In this document: one piece after another, positions 56,268 to 63,873 of the stretch
How positions within the stretch are numbered: position 1 is the stretch's first letter
Layout of the letters: every line of letters begins with the position of its first letter
Origin: Domibacillus antri
GTDB taxonomy: Bacteria > Bacillota > Bacilli > Bacillales > Domibacillaceae
Direction of reading: 5' to 3'
DNA length: 64,000 bases
NCBI RefSeq assembly: GCF_001936625.1
Contig: NZ_MSDU01000004.1
Coordinates: 60,855-124,854 of the forward strand
Notes under the pieces: model-generated
Database searches by the model: none
The model's input: the letters and a program-made list of their open reading frames with translations, nothing else
What the model was told of the DNA's origin: nothing
Made by a program: the position numbers and the translations under genes

Positions 56268-56735
56268 TCACTCCTGCTCTTTACGATATTTCTTTGGTGT
56301 GTATTTTTGTTTTGCGATTCTTTTGGCAAGACGCATGGACTGTTCAAGAGAAGCGATGAGTAGCTCCCGATCTTCGTCATCCAATTCATCGACAGTATGT
56401 CCATCGAAACTTGCCATGCCATTCTTGCTCTCAAGATTATTGATCATGGCTTCTAGGTCTGTCATGATGTTTTGCTCATCTTTTTCAGTAAGTTCTGGCA
56501 AAGAATTAGAATTCTTCGAATCGTTTCTTCCTAATAAATAGTCAGTAGATGTGTCAAAAAGATTTGCAATTTTAATTACGGTTTCCATTGGAGGCTGCTT
56601 TGTACCATTTTCATAAGCAGTATAAGTAGTTCGTGCAACACCTAAAATCTCAGCCACGTAACCTTGTGTGAAATGCGGATTTGTTTCTTTTCTTGATTCG
56701 CGCAATTTTTTTAGTCTATCGGCAAAAATCTTCAA
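56268..56735 (-). CDS. Prophage repressor (ImmR-like, XRE family)
   Basis: 155 residues: an N-terminal Cro/CI HTH (FTQGYVAEILGVARTTYTAYENG) followed by an acidic oligomerisation region (about 85-140). It is divergent from the Cro-like gene and its promoter region carries multiple repressor-type palindromes. Paired with an ImmA-like protease, so induction is probably by proteolysis rather than RecA self-cleavage. Confidence 0.85.
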   Translation of the reverse strand: MKIFADRLKKLRESRKETNPHFTQGYVAEILGVARTTYTAYENGTKQPPMETVIKIANLFDTSTDYLLGRNDSKNSNSLPELTEKDEQNIMTDLEAMINNLESKNGMASFDGHTVDELDDEDRELLIASLEQSMRLAKRIAKQKYTPKKYRKEQE

Positions 56736-56778
56736 AATAATCGTCCTCTCTCGTTGAGGAATTTACTGTAATTATAAT

Positions 56779-56881
56779 GTTTCTTAAAGAAACTTTCTTT
56801 ATTTGTTCTCAAAAGAAACATTTTTATTGACAAGTTCCCTTTAGGAACATATAATCAAAATATAAAGTTACTTAAAGGAAC
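56779..56881. promoter_or_regulatory. Four 15-bp operator palindromes between repressor and Cro genes
   Basis: O1 GTTTCTTAAAGAAAC (56779-56793), O2 GTTCTCAAAAGAAAC (56805-56819), O3 GTTCCCTTTAGGAAC (56834-56848) and O4 GTTACTTAAAGGAAC (56867-56881). Centres are 26, 29 and 33 bases apart. O1 directly follows a leftward TATAAT (56771-56776) and O3 fills the rightward spacer. Confidence 0.85.
56827..56855 (+). promoter_or_regulatory. Consensus rightward early promoter of the prophage
   Basis: TTGACA (56827-56832), a 17-base spacer and TATAAT (56850-56855), i.e. full consensus. The spacer is occupied by operator O3. Confidence 0.9.
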
Positions 56882-56895
56882 AGGAGGTGTAGGAA

Positions 56896-57126
56896 ATGCA
56901 ACGTTTTTGGTTAAAAAAACTTCGGGAAGATGCTGATAAAACGCATGATGATGTTGCAAAGGAAGCTGCTATTTCAAGAAGCTTCTACACCAATATTGAA
57001 CTCGGGATAAAGAATCCAAGCGTTGAAGTAGCAAAAAAAATAGCTTCAGTTCTCATATTTGAATGGACGCTTTTTTTTGCAAATGAATGTTCTTTAAAGG
57101 AACAAAATACAAAAGAAGTCAGCTAA
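56896..57126 (+). CDS. Cro-like XRE-family regulator
   Basis: 76 residues, a single HTH (THDDVAKEAAISRSFYTNIELG, then PSVEVAKKIASVL) with a short tail. CAGGAGGTG precedes the ATG. First gene of the early rightward operon. Operator O5 lies inside its 3' end. Confidence 0.82.
   Translation: MQRFWLKKLREDADKTHDDVAKEAAISRSFYTNIELGIKNPSVEVAKKIASVLIFEWTLFFANECSLKEQNTKEVS
57089..57103. promoter_or_regulatory. Fifth operator (O5), inside the Cro-like gene
   Basis: GTTCTTTAAAGGAAC, the same 15-bp palindrome type, 222 bases from O4; suited to looping or roadblock repression. Confidence 0.7.
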
Positions 57127-57142
57127 GGAGGTGATCTAATCA

Positions 57143-57322
57143 ATGGAAAATCAAACATGGACAGTTAAACAAGTTGCTGATTATCTCAGGGTTCATCCAG
57201 ACACCATTTACACAATGGTGAAAGAAAAACAGATACCTCATTTCCGAGTACGAAGCAAAATCTTCTTCACGAAATCCGCTATTGACTCTTGGATAAGAAG
57301 CCAAGAAGGTGTAGCAATGTAA
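57143..57322 (+). CDS. Excisionase-like DNA-binding protein (59 aa)
   Basis: WTVKQVADYLRVHPDTIYTMV then a beta-wing (IPHFRVRSKIFFTKSAID) gives a MerR-type winged helix as in Tn916-type and phage excisionases. AAGGAGGTGATC lies upstream of the ATG at 57143. It could be the recombination directionality factor for the integrase or a transcription factor. Confidence 0.78.
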   Translation: MENQTWTVKQVADYLRVHPDTIYTMVKEKQIPHFRVRSKIFFTKSAIDSWIRSQEGVAM

Positions 57323-57390
57323 TTTCATTTTAAACAGAAATCAAGTATGAAGAAATTCACAATTAAATACAAAAGATGGGAGTGGTTCCT

Positions 57391-57939
57391 TTGGACATAA
57401 AGAAATCAGCAAATGTAGGAAAAATCTTTGAGCGATTAATTAAAGAGGAAGGATTATCGGTGAATCAACTGGCATTCGACATAGGGGTCTCCCCTCAAAT
57501 GGGGAGTCACTTGAAAAATGATCGGCGGCCGCTACAGCAGGATATTGCCGAAAGGGCGATCAACGTGTTTAGCGACTGTCCGGCCTTCGTAATGGACTTG
57601 ATCTTTGAGTTTAGCAGTGGGTTTACACCGCCAGTGTTAAGAGGACCAGCCATTGATCAGCACCGGCTTTCCTTTAAACACTTTCTATTAAAAGAGTGCG
57701 CAGATGTTTATAACAAAATCCGCACAGAATCCGGAGAGTTTGACTGGTGCCGGCCACCTGACGCAGCAAGTAAGGCTGAAAAAGAGTGGGTGAAAGAGCT
57801 GATCGTGGAGCTCAATGAAATGGAAATGGCCGCGGCGAACTTTCGCCGGCACTTGCATGAAGCGTATCTCATTAATCCGAAACAGGTGCGGGACGAGACC
57901 TTAACCCGGATCAAAGCCAAAGGATGGGTGGAAGCGTGA
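57391..57939 (+). CDS. HTH-containing prophage protein (182 aa)
   Basis: N-terminal HTH of Cro/CI type (SVNQLAFDIGVSPQMGSHLKN, then a recognition-type helix), followed by a helical C-terminal part with EKEWVKELIVELNEMEMAAANF. TTG start at 57391, five bases after GGGAGTGG. Similar proteins occur in Bacillus prophage early regions; the exact role is unknown. Confidence 0.7.
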   Translation: MDIKKSANVGKIFERLIKEEGLSVNQLAFDIGVSPQMGSHLKNDRRPLQQDIAERAINVFSDCPAFVMDLIFEFSSGFTPPVLRGPAIDQHRLSFKHFLLKECADVYNKIRTESGEFDWCRPPDAASKAEKEWVKELIVELNEMEMAAANFRRHLHEAYLINPKQVRDETLTRIKAKGWVEA

Positions 57940-58175
57940 ATACAGAATTGAACGAGAAGAAATGTGCGCACAGCTTGCTTTATCGCATTGAAGAACACTT
58001 AATCAGCGGTGACTTAATAGATGCAAAACGTCGCACGGTTGATCTGTTAAATAGTTTGCGAGAACTGGAATTGATTCAGGAAGAAAGGGTGAAACGAAAT
58101 GTTTTGGTTCAAGATCATAGGGTTTTGTCTGATCGCAGTGGCGGCGGCGTACTTCTGGGGCATGGCAACCGGTGA
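57936..58175 (+). CDS. Hypothetical prophage protein (79 aa)
   Basis: GTG start overlapping the preceding stop (GTGA). N-terminal helix (NEKKCAHSLLYRIEEHLIS). No family recognised. Its 3' part overlaps the next ORF in another frame. Confidence 0.5.
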   Translation: MNTELNEKKCAHSLLYRIEEHLISGDLIDAKRRTVDLLNSLRELELIQEERVKRNVLVQDHRVLSDRSGGGVLLGHGNR

Positions 58176-58206
58176 GGTTAAGGCAGAAAAACGCCATAAA
58201 AAATGA
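58099..58206 (+). CDS. Single-span membrane micro-protein (35 aa)
   Basis: MFWFKIIGFCLIAVAAAYFWG followed by a lysine-rich tail (KAEKRHKK). GAAAGGGTG is seven bases upstream. It overlaps the 3' end of the 79-aa ORF; such small membrane peptides are common in phage early operons. Confidence 0.45.
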   Translation: MFWFKIIGFCLIAVAAAYFWGMATGEVKAEKRHKK

Positions 58207-58304
58207 CGACACGCTTTGCACAGCGGCCGTCAGGTGAATCGCAGTAAGTAAATAAATTATAACACAGTCCTGAAACAAAACAAAGATGGGCACTACGGTG
58301 CTCG

Positions 58305-58357
58305 TCCAAAGCCATCGGAGTGGTTTTCTCCCCCTGTTTTCCATTCCGGCGGCTTTG
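58305..58357. other. Long near-perfect inverted repeat (18-bp arms, 17-base loop)
   Basis: Left arm CCAAAGCCATCGGAGTGG (58305-58322) pairs with right arm CCATTCCGGCGGCTTTGG (58340-58357), with one mismatch and two wobble pairs. A second small hairpin (GCAC/GTGC) is just upstream. It occupies the untranslated gap 58207-58392; no T tail, so not a simple terminator. Confidence 0.7.
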
Positions 58358-58392
58358 GATGGACGCCTTCCATCAGAAAAGGAGTGAGAGAC

Positions 58393-58566
58393 ATGAAACA
58401 CGGTAAAAAGCCGACAAGAGCCGAACGTGCTGTGATCTTGTCATACGGATTGAATCCGAATAACTGGTTTGTCGGAAAGAAGAAAGATGACCGTTTAACA
58501 CTTATCCATCGTTTTACCGATCAGACACGGCAGATCCCGGATGAAGCAGTGAAAAAACTAGGTTAA
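58393..58566 (+). CDS. DUF6906-like phage protein (57 aa)
   Basis: MKHGKKPTRAERAVILSYGL, then NPNNWFVGKK and RFTDQTRQIP, a pattern of a small Bacillus phage protein family. Eight bases from GGAG. Function unknown. Confidence 0.7.
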   Translation: MKHGKKPTRAERAVILSYGLNPNNWFVGKKKDDRLTLIHRFTDQTRQIPDEAVKKLG

Positions 58567-58580
58567 GAGGAGGAACTATT

Positions 58581-58784
58581 TTGGATCATCCAATAATTGA
58601 ACAAATTGAGCGGACAGGCTTTCCGGTTGGAATGCGGGAAGAGCCAGAAGGCGTGGATTATTTCGGAAATGAATACTTTGCTGGCGAAGAGATTGTCATC
58701 ACGGAAGATAACGAAGTCGTGCGCTTGGAAAGCTTGGAAGATTATCTGATTGAAGTAATGGGCGTCCGGTTTACGAAGGCATGA
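58581..58784 (+). CDS. YqaI-like phage protein (67 aa)
   Basis: Contains the YFGNEYFAGEEIVITED…LEDYLIEVMG pattern reminiscent of YqaI of the B. subtilis skin element, which also precedes recombination genes. TTG start after AGGAGG. Function unknown. Confidence 0.6.
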   Translation: MDHPIIEQIERTGFPVGMREEPEGVDYFGNEYFAGEEIVITEDNEVVRLESLEDYLIEVMGVRFTKA

Positions 58785-58788
58785 AAAG

Positions 58789-58810
58789 ACTCCTGTTAGA
58801 GCAGGAGTCA
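58789..58810 (+). terminator. Hairpin between YqaI-like gene and the SbcC-like gene
   Basis: GACTCCTG pairs with CAGGAGTC around TTAGAG; only a short TTTT follows, so it may attenuate rather than stop transcription. Confidence 0.5.
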
Positions 58811-58879
58811 GTGGTTTTAAAAATATTATTACGAACATTGTACAGCACAATGAAAACTGAATCAAGGGAGTGGATTTAA

Positions 58880-60412
58880 GTGGAAATCACTTTTGAATAT
58901 ATTAAAATGAAAAATTTCAAGAATCACGCTGATTTTTCATCCAACATGGGCGCGATCACAAACATTTACGGGCGGAACGGTGCTGGCAAGTCCAGCATCG
59001 GTGATGCGGTAACGTGGCTGCTGTACGGAACAGATCAAATGGGTTCGAAACTGGAAGTCAAGCCGATTGATCAGCCGGACGCTGAAACGGCCGTGACACT
59101 CAAAATTCTCGTAGCGGGCAAAGAGGTTTTGCTAGGCCGCGCACAAAACAAAACAGCCAAGTACTTCATTAATGAGGTGCCAGAAAAAGCAACGGCCTTT
59201 AATGAATATGTCGAAACGCTTTTTGACAAAGATTTGTTTCTGTCAATGTTCAACCCGATTTACTTCTTCACACAAAACTGGAAAGAGCAGCGGGCGCAGG
59301 TGCTTCGATATGTGGATGAACCGTTAAACAGCGAAGTATTTGCCGAAATGGCTGAAATACAGGCGAAGCTCCTGCAAGAGCATTTGAAAAAGCACTCACT
59401 TGATGATCTGGAAAAGGTTCATAAAGACCGGTTTAAGAAGCGGGATGTGGATTACACAAAAGCAAATGAGCGCCTGGCTACTCTGCAGGAACAGCTTGAA
59501 AAAGAGCAGGAAGGCAAGGAATCGATTGATCTTACCGCTATTAAAGCGGAGATTGATTCACTAGCAAAAGAACGTGATTCCTTAGATGAAGAGTATCACA
59601 AAGCATCGGCTGCTATTCAAAAAAGAAATGCTCTTTTATCGCAGATCGATTTTAAACGGGAAGAAGCCATGAAACAAATGAAGGCACTGGAATCTATAAA
59701 GAAAGAACCGATTGAAGAAAACTGCCGTACTTGCGGGCAAGGATTGAATGAAGAAGCGATCAATGCAGTCAAACAGGATATGAAAAAACGCTTCTCTGAA
59801 GGTGTTGAGCGAGGGAAGCAGCTGCAAGCTGAACTAAACGTATTGAAAGAACAACTTGAAGAACTGCCAGAAGTTGAAATGATCGATACCCGCAAGAAAA
59901 GTGCTGAATTGGATGAACGTATATACCCACTGATGGCAAAACGTGATGCAGCTGCTCGGATCGGCCGGTTAGAAACAGAGATTTGGTTAGCTTCTGAAAA
60001 CAAAGCGAATGTGCTGAAAGAACGGAATGAATCACAGGAGCTGATTGACAGTATTAAAGTTTTTCGGAACAAACAGGCTGAGGTAATGGTGAAGAAAGTA
60101 GACAGCCTTTTTACTACTATTTCTGTCCGGTTATTCGAACAGCTGAAAAACGGTGAAATGAAAGAAACCTTTGAGATCGAAATGGACGGCAAGCCCTACA
60201 GCAAGCTTTCTACAGCGGAAAAGATTAAATGCGGCCTTGAAATGGTTGAAGTTCTAAGCCGCCAATCAGGTGTGATTGTGCCGACATTCGTTGATAATGC
60301 TGAATCGATTCTGAAATACACAGCACCGGCAGGACAGCTTATTACAGCAAAGGTAAAAGCTGGTGACTTGAAAGTAGAAATCAAAGAAGAAGCCAAGGAG
60401 GTTGCGTCCTAA
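58880..60412 (+). CDS. SbcC/Rad50-like phage ATPase
   Basis: 510 residues: Walker A GRNGAGKSS near residue 33, a long coiled coil (about 180-400) interrupted by a zinc-hook-like CRTCGQ, and a C-terminal part with LSTAEKIKCGLEMVEVL (ABC-type signature) and a Walker B equivalent in VPTFVDNAESI. No SbcD-type nuclease is next to it. GTG start after AAGGGAG. It is coupled to the annealing protein (TAATG), so it probably acts in phage recombination or DNA-end processing. Confidence 0.82.
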   Translation: MEITFEYIKMKNFKNHADFSSNMGAITNIYGRNGAGKSSIGDAVTWLLYGTDQMGSKLEVKPIDQPDAETAVTLKILVAGKEVLLGRAQNKTAKYFINEVPEKATAFNEYVETLFDKDLFLSMFNPIYFFTQNWKEQRAQVLRYVDEPLNSEVFAEMAEIQAKLLQEHLKKHSLDDLEKVHKDRFKKRDVDYTKANERLATLQEQLEKEQEGKESIDLTAIKAEIDSLAKERDSLDEEYHKASAAIQKRNALLSQIDFKREEAMKQMKALESIKKEPIEENCRTCGQGLNEEAINAVKQDMKKRFSEGVERGKQLQAELNVLKEQLEELPEVEMIDTRKKSAELDERIYPLMAKRDAAARIGRLETEIWLASENKANVLKERNESQELIDSIKVFRNKQAEVMVKKVDSLFTTISVRLFEQLKNGEMKETFEIEMDGKPYSKLSTAEKIKCGLEMVEVLSRQSGVIVPTFVDNAESILKYTAPAGQLITAKVKAGDLKVEIKEEAKEVAS

Positions 60413-61440
60413 TGACAACAGAACAACAGCAGGCTGTTCAGAAATCAAATCCAAATGAGGTTGTCGCAGGCACGCTCACACGCGGCGAGGTCGCCACATT
60501 AAAGCAGACGTTGACACCGCAGGGCATCAATGACGCACAGTTTAACCTTTACATCCAGACATGCGCAGCATCCGGTTTAAACCCATTTATGAATCACATA
60601 TACGCCATTCCCTATAAAGGAAAAATGAATATTCAGATCAGCGTGGACGGCATTCATTATCTGGCCAGAAAGCATCCAGATTATATCACTGCTTCAGCAG
60701 AAATAGTTGGTGAGAATGAAGTTGAAAATTTTGAAGCTGAATTGATCAATGGCGAATTCAAAATCACAAAGCATAAAATTTCGTTGCCGATCAGAGGAAA
60801 AGCAGTCGCGGCCTATGCTATTGCAAAAAGGAATGGTGCGCCGGATCAAGTCGTTTTTATGGACCGTTCAGAAGTTGAGCACATGGAACGCGGTATCAAC
60901 CCACTCTGGAAATCAAATTTCAACGACATGTTTAAAAAGCATGTCATGAAACGCGCTCTGAAAGCTCAGTTTGGCGTTGATATAGATGACCATACCATCG
61001 ATGGCGTAAGGGATTCGGTTCAGGAAAACGCCCGTGAGACACAGCGTAAAGAGATCATTATCAACGAAAATGAATCGGCCAGTGAAGAAGACTTGTTAAT
61101 ACAAGTTCACGATAAATTAGTGGAGATTGCCAAAAGTAAGGAACTTACATCTGATGATGTACAATCATTTGCCCGCAAGCATTTTGATAAAACAATCGAT
61201 GAATTAACTCTTCAGCAAATGACAGGATTGAAACGTTTTATTGAATTACATCAGCCGCCAAAAATTAAGTCAGAAGAACCTCCAATCGACGCTGAGTATA
61301 CAGAAATGACGGAACAGCCTCTTCCAGAGGAACCAAAAGAACAGGAAGAAAAAAAAGAGCAGAAAAAACCTTCTGTTGAAGACATGAACTTTGACGATTT
61401 TGACTTTGACTCTATGCAAAGCAAAATCCCATTTGACTGA
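60412..61440 (+). CDS. Bet/RecT-family single-strand annealing protein
   Basis: 342 residues. The conserved core is CAASGLNPFMNHIYAIPYKG, QISVDGIHYLARKHPDY, AYAIAKRNGAPDQ and HVMKRALKAQFGVD, typical of Bet-type recombinases (RecT superfamily). The acidic C-terminus ends in a DDFDFDSM…IPFD tail, an SSB-tail-like feature. It promotes annealing during phage recombination and replication. Confidence 0.9.
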   Translation: MTTEQQQAVQKSNPNEVVAGTLTRGEVATLKQTLTPQGINDAQFNLYIQTCAASGLNPFMNHIYAIPYKGKMNIQISVDGIHYLARKHPDYITASAEIVGENEVENFEAELINGEFKITKHKISLPIRGKAVAAYAIAKRNGAPDQVVFMDRSEVEHMERGINPLWKSNFNDMFKKHVMKRALKAQFGVDIDDHTIDGVRDSVQENARETQRKEIIINENESASEEDLLIQVHDKLVEIAKSKELTSDDVQSFARKHFDKTIDELTLQQMTGLKRFIELHQPPKIKSEEPPIDAEYTEMTEQPLPEEPKEQEEKKEQKKPSVEDMNFDDFDFDSMQSKIPFD

Positions 61441-61613
61441 TGGAATATAAATTCGACATTCCGCACATTGTGCGTGCATTGGCGAAAACAACACTTAAGC
61501 CAAGTAAGAAAGACTATATCGGCCGGGTGAAGGGCTATTTTAAAGCTATTCATCCGGACATGGTTCTCGTAAGGATTGAAGGTAAGCAGACGGTACTGAA
61601 GAAGAAAGCTTAA
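61440..61613 (+). CDS. Small basic phage protein (57 aa)
   Basis: Starts within the Bet stop (TGATG). Basic: MEYKFDIPHIVRALAKTTL, KGYFKAIHPD and a KKKA end. No family recognised; the translational coupling and position between recombination and replication genes suggest DNA binding. Confidence 0.6.
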   Translation: MEYKFDIPHIVRALAKTTLKPSKKDYIGRVKGYFKAIHPDMVLVRIEGKQTVLKKKA

Positions 61614-61627
61614 AGGAGTGGTCGGGG

Positions 61628-62716
61628 GTGGATCAACAGGAGATACACGCATCGGGGTTTGTCATCCAGCCCCGATTACAGTTTCGAAATATAAGGGACC
61701 AGATGATTTATCAGATGCTGGTTAGCAGGGCTAATTATGCGGCTTCAGAACGTTGCAAGATCGGACAGACTATTATTAATTTAACGGAACTATCCAAGGA
61801 GACAGGATGGTCCAGGGACATCTTATCAGGCGCACTGAAGCAGTTGAAAAAAGAAGGCTATATCCAAACTGAAACACTGCCCCAAAAGAAGGGCGTTCTG
61901 GTGACGATCGTCCGCTACAAAGATTTACAAGATTTAACGTTTTACCAAAAAGAAAAAGGCGAAAAAGAGCCGAAAAATCCACAAGGAAATCCGCAACGGA
62001 TTCCACATGAGAATCCGCAAGGGAATCCACAAGGGAGCGAACCGGCGAATCCTTGCTACGAAAGGGATGACGAGGGGTTGGAAAAAGCAAATCCACAAGG
62101 AAATCCGCATGAGATTCCACAAGGGAATCCACATGAGAATCCGCATACTATAACAGCATTTATAAACAGCATTAGTAACAGCAATATAAACATCAATAAA
62201 ACTTTAAAACAGTACGTCGATCAGTCCGGCGTAAAAAAAATGAATCTCAGCTCCACCGAAGACATCGGAACCTTTGTTGATTTCGCTTTGCTCACCAACG
62301 CTTTCCCAGCAGGTGCTTCTCGAAAAGTCTTAATTGCCTACTTTGATGTGATACGGATGACACGATCAAGCTGCAGTATATCGGCCAAAGTGCTTGCTAA
62401 CTTTATCGAAAAGCTGAAAAAGTATTCGGTCAACCAAATTCATTACGCGTTCTTAAAACATATTACCGACCATGATGATAAACGTGAGCAATACACGCTG
62501 GGCATTTTACGCAACGTAAAAGAACCGGAAGCTCGCCGCGGGCTGATGATTCTGAAAAACAAGAAAGGGGTTGCATCTCATGGACTTGATGGAAACCTTC
62601 CTGCAGCGGCTGGAGCAGAAGAATCCAGTACTCGCGCAGAAGCTGAAAGACTCGAACGAATTGCAAGAGAAAGAGGTCTTCTCGGGGCGATACGAGACAC
62701 TGAGTTCGATTTCTGA
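61628..62716 (+). CDS. Phage replication initiator (winged-helix/DnaD-like)
   Basis: 362 residues: an N-terminal winged helix (NLTELSKETGWSRDILSGALKQLKKEGYI), a low-complexity middle of tetrapeptides NPQG/NPHE/IPHE (about 117-175), and a C-terminal helical domain (KVLIAYFDVIRMTRSSCSI…). This is the layout of phage initiators that carry their origin in the gene centre, and the DNA there consists of 12-bp iterons. GTG start after AAGGAG. The helicase-loader gene overlaps its last 137 bases. Confidence 0.8.
   Translation: MDQQEIHASGFVIQPRLQFRNIRDQMIYQMLVSRANYAASERCKIGQTIINLTELSKETGWSRDILSGALKQLKKEGYIQTETLPQKKGVLVTIVRYKDLQDLTFYQKEKGEKEPKNPQGNPQRIPHENPQGNPQGSEPANPCYERDDEGLEKANPQGNPHEIPQGNPHENPHTITAFINSISNSNININKTLKQYVDQSGVKKMNLSSTEDIGTFVDFALLTNAFPAGASRKVLIAYFDVIRMTRSSCSISAKVLANFIEKLKKYSVNQIHYAFLKHITDHDDKREQYTLGILRNVKEPEARRGLMILKNKKGVASHGLDGNLPAAAGAEESSTRAEAERLERIARERGLLGAIRDTEFDF
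61976..62035. repeat. Iteron block 1 (five 12-bp units)
   Basis: Consecutive 12-mers: AATCCACAAGGA, AATCCGCAACGG, ATTCCACATGAG, AATCCGCAAGGG, AATCCACAAGGG. Confidence 0.9.
62090..62149. repeat. Iteron block 2 (five 12-bp units)
   Basis: Consecutive 12-mers: AATCCACAAGGA, AATCCGCATGAG, ATTCCACAAGGG, AATCCACATGAG and a last, partly degenerate AATCCGCATACT. It is 54 bases after block 1. Confidence 0.9.
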
Positions 62717-63485
62717 AGAGTGCCCTTACCGGCAATGTGATGGCACGGGACTTATCTGGATTAAGGACCATGAAAAAAATCGTGAGTTCATGGAAAAGTG
62801 TAAGTGCCGTGAAATTAAGGCGTTGGAACGGAAGCTTTCAGCCGCGCAGATGCCGGATGAATTTAAGAAAACAACCATCCAGTCATTTGATATCACGATT
62901 TATGAACAGGAAGAGTCTCGACAGTGTGCAGCCAAAGCAAAAAGAATTGCCGGCAATTTCGTTAAAAAATTCGAGCTGATGAAAGAACAAGGCAAAGGAC
63001 TTTACTTGTACAGCTCCATCAAGGGAAGCGGAAAGACGAGGCTGGCCGCCAGTATTCTGAATGCCCTTCTGAAAACACAGGATTCACGAGAGCATCCGCT
63101 CAGCATTTACTACTCTTCAACAGCGGATTTGATTGGGGAAATCAAAAAAACATTTTCGGATGATTCAACCATTAAGTCTTCGGACATTATCGATTCTGTG
63201 AAAAAAGTGGACGTGCTGATCCTGGACGATATCGGCGTGGAGAAAGTAACCGACTGGGTTGAAGAAACCTTTACAAGGATTTTAGATTTCCGCCTGCAAC
63301 ATCAAAAAATTACGATTTTCACCAGCAATCTCAGCATTGATGAGCTCGACAATAAATATCCGCAAGGGCGGATCAGCAGTCGTATTGAAAAAATGACATT
63401 CCCGGTTCACATGCCGGAAGAAAAGATTCGCCATAAAATCGCGAAGAATGAAAACGAAAGTTTGCTCGACACATTACTGGAATAG
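62580..63485 (+). CDS. DnaC/DnaI-type helicase loader
   Basis: 301 residues: an N-terminal zinc-binding part (CPYRQCDGTG…CKCRE) and an AAA+ domain with Walker A SIKGSGKTRLAA (first Gly replaced by Ser) and Walker B VLILDDIG, then a sensor FTSNLSIDEL. It loads the host DnaB-type helicase at the phage origin. ATG at 62580, nine bases after AAAGGGG, inside the initiator gene. Confidence 0.88.
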   Translation: MDLMETFLQRLEQKNPVLAQKLKDSNELQEKEVFSGRYETLSSISEECPYRQCDGTGLIWIKDHEKNREFMEKCKCREIKALERKLSAAQMPDEFKKTTIQSFDITIYEQEESRQCAAKAKRIAGNFVKKFELMKEQGKGLYLYSSIKGSGKTRLAASILNALLKTQDSREHPLSIYYSSTADLIGEIKKTFSDDSTIKSSDIIDSVKKVDVLILDDIGVEKVTDWVEETFTRILDFRLQHQKITIFTSNLSIDELDNKYPQGRISSRIEKMTFPVHMPEEKIRHKIAKNENESLLDTLLE

Positions 63486-63496
63486 GGGGAGACACA

Positions 63497-63703
63497 GTGG
63501 ATTCAATCATTTTACGTAGTAACAGTGTTCGCCAAGTGACATATCAGGGCTCGGGCATGTACATGTTCCAGCCCCAGCCTGGCAGGAAGCCATTGAGCAA
63601 AAAAGAACAGCAGGCAAAAGATGCGGCTTTTAAAAAGCGTCTGGATGAAGCTCGAATACGGCTTGCGGCGGAAGAAAATACGAGTGGTGGTGATGCAGCA
63701 TGA
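63497..63703 (+). CDS. Small prophage protein (68 aa)
   Basis: N-terminal VRQVTYQGSGMYMFQPQPG, then a charged helix (KKEQQAKDAAFKKRLDEARI). GTG start after GGGGGAGA. It resembles small proteins near the replication genes in Bacillus prophages; unnamed. Confidence 0.6.
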   Translation: MDSIILRSNSVRQVTYQGSGMYMFQPQPGRKPLSKKEQQAKDAAFKKRLDEARIRLAAEENTSGGDAA

Positions 63704-63873
63704 CAAAGCGTGAAGTGTTTGAAACATTGAAAACACATTTTGAGCGGACCGGAAAGCTTATGACAAGTGAAGAGCTCATTCTTGCGTCCGGACAGGCTGA
63801 TCCGAAAAATCTTATTGCCGGCCGCCGGTTGTTTAACAAATATATTGACCTGCAGAGAGGGGGAGCGGCATGA
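63700..63873 (+). CDS. Hypothetical prophage protein (57 aa)
   Basis: Starts in the stop of the previous gene (ATGA). Mostly helical: REVFETLKTHFERTGKLMTS…GRRLFNKYIDL. No family recognised. Confidence 0.6.
   Translation: MTKREVFETLKTHFERTGKLMTSEELILASGQADPKNLIAGRRLFNKYIDLQRGGAA

Larger units (their letters stand above)
61976..62215. other. Probable prophage replication origin
   Basis: Two iteron blocks are followed by an AT-rich stretch (about 62147-62215) that could serve as unwinding element. All lie within the initiator gene, immediately upstream of the helicase-loader gene. Inferred from architecture; not experimentally supported here. Confidence 0.7.
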
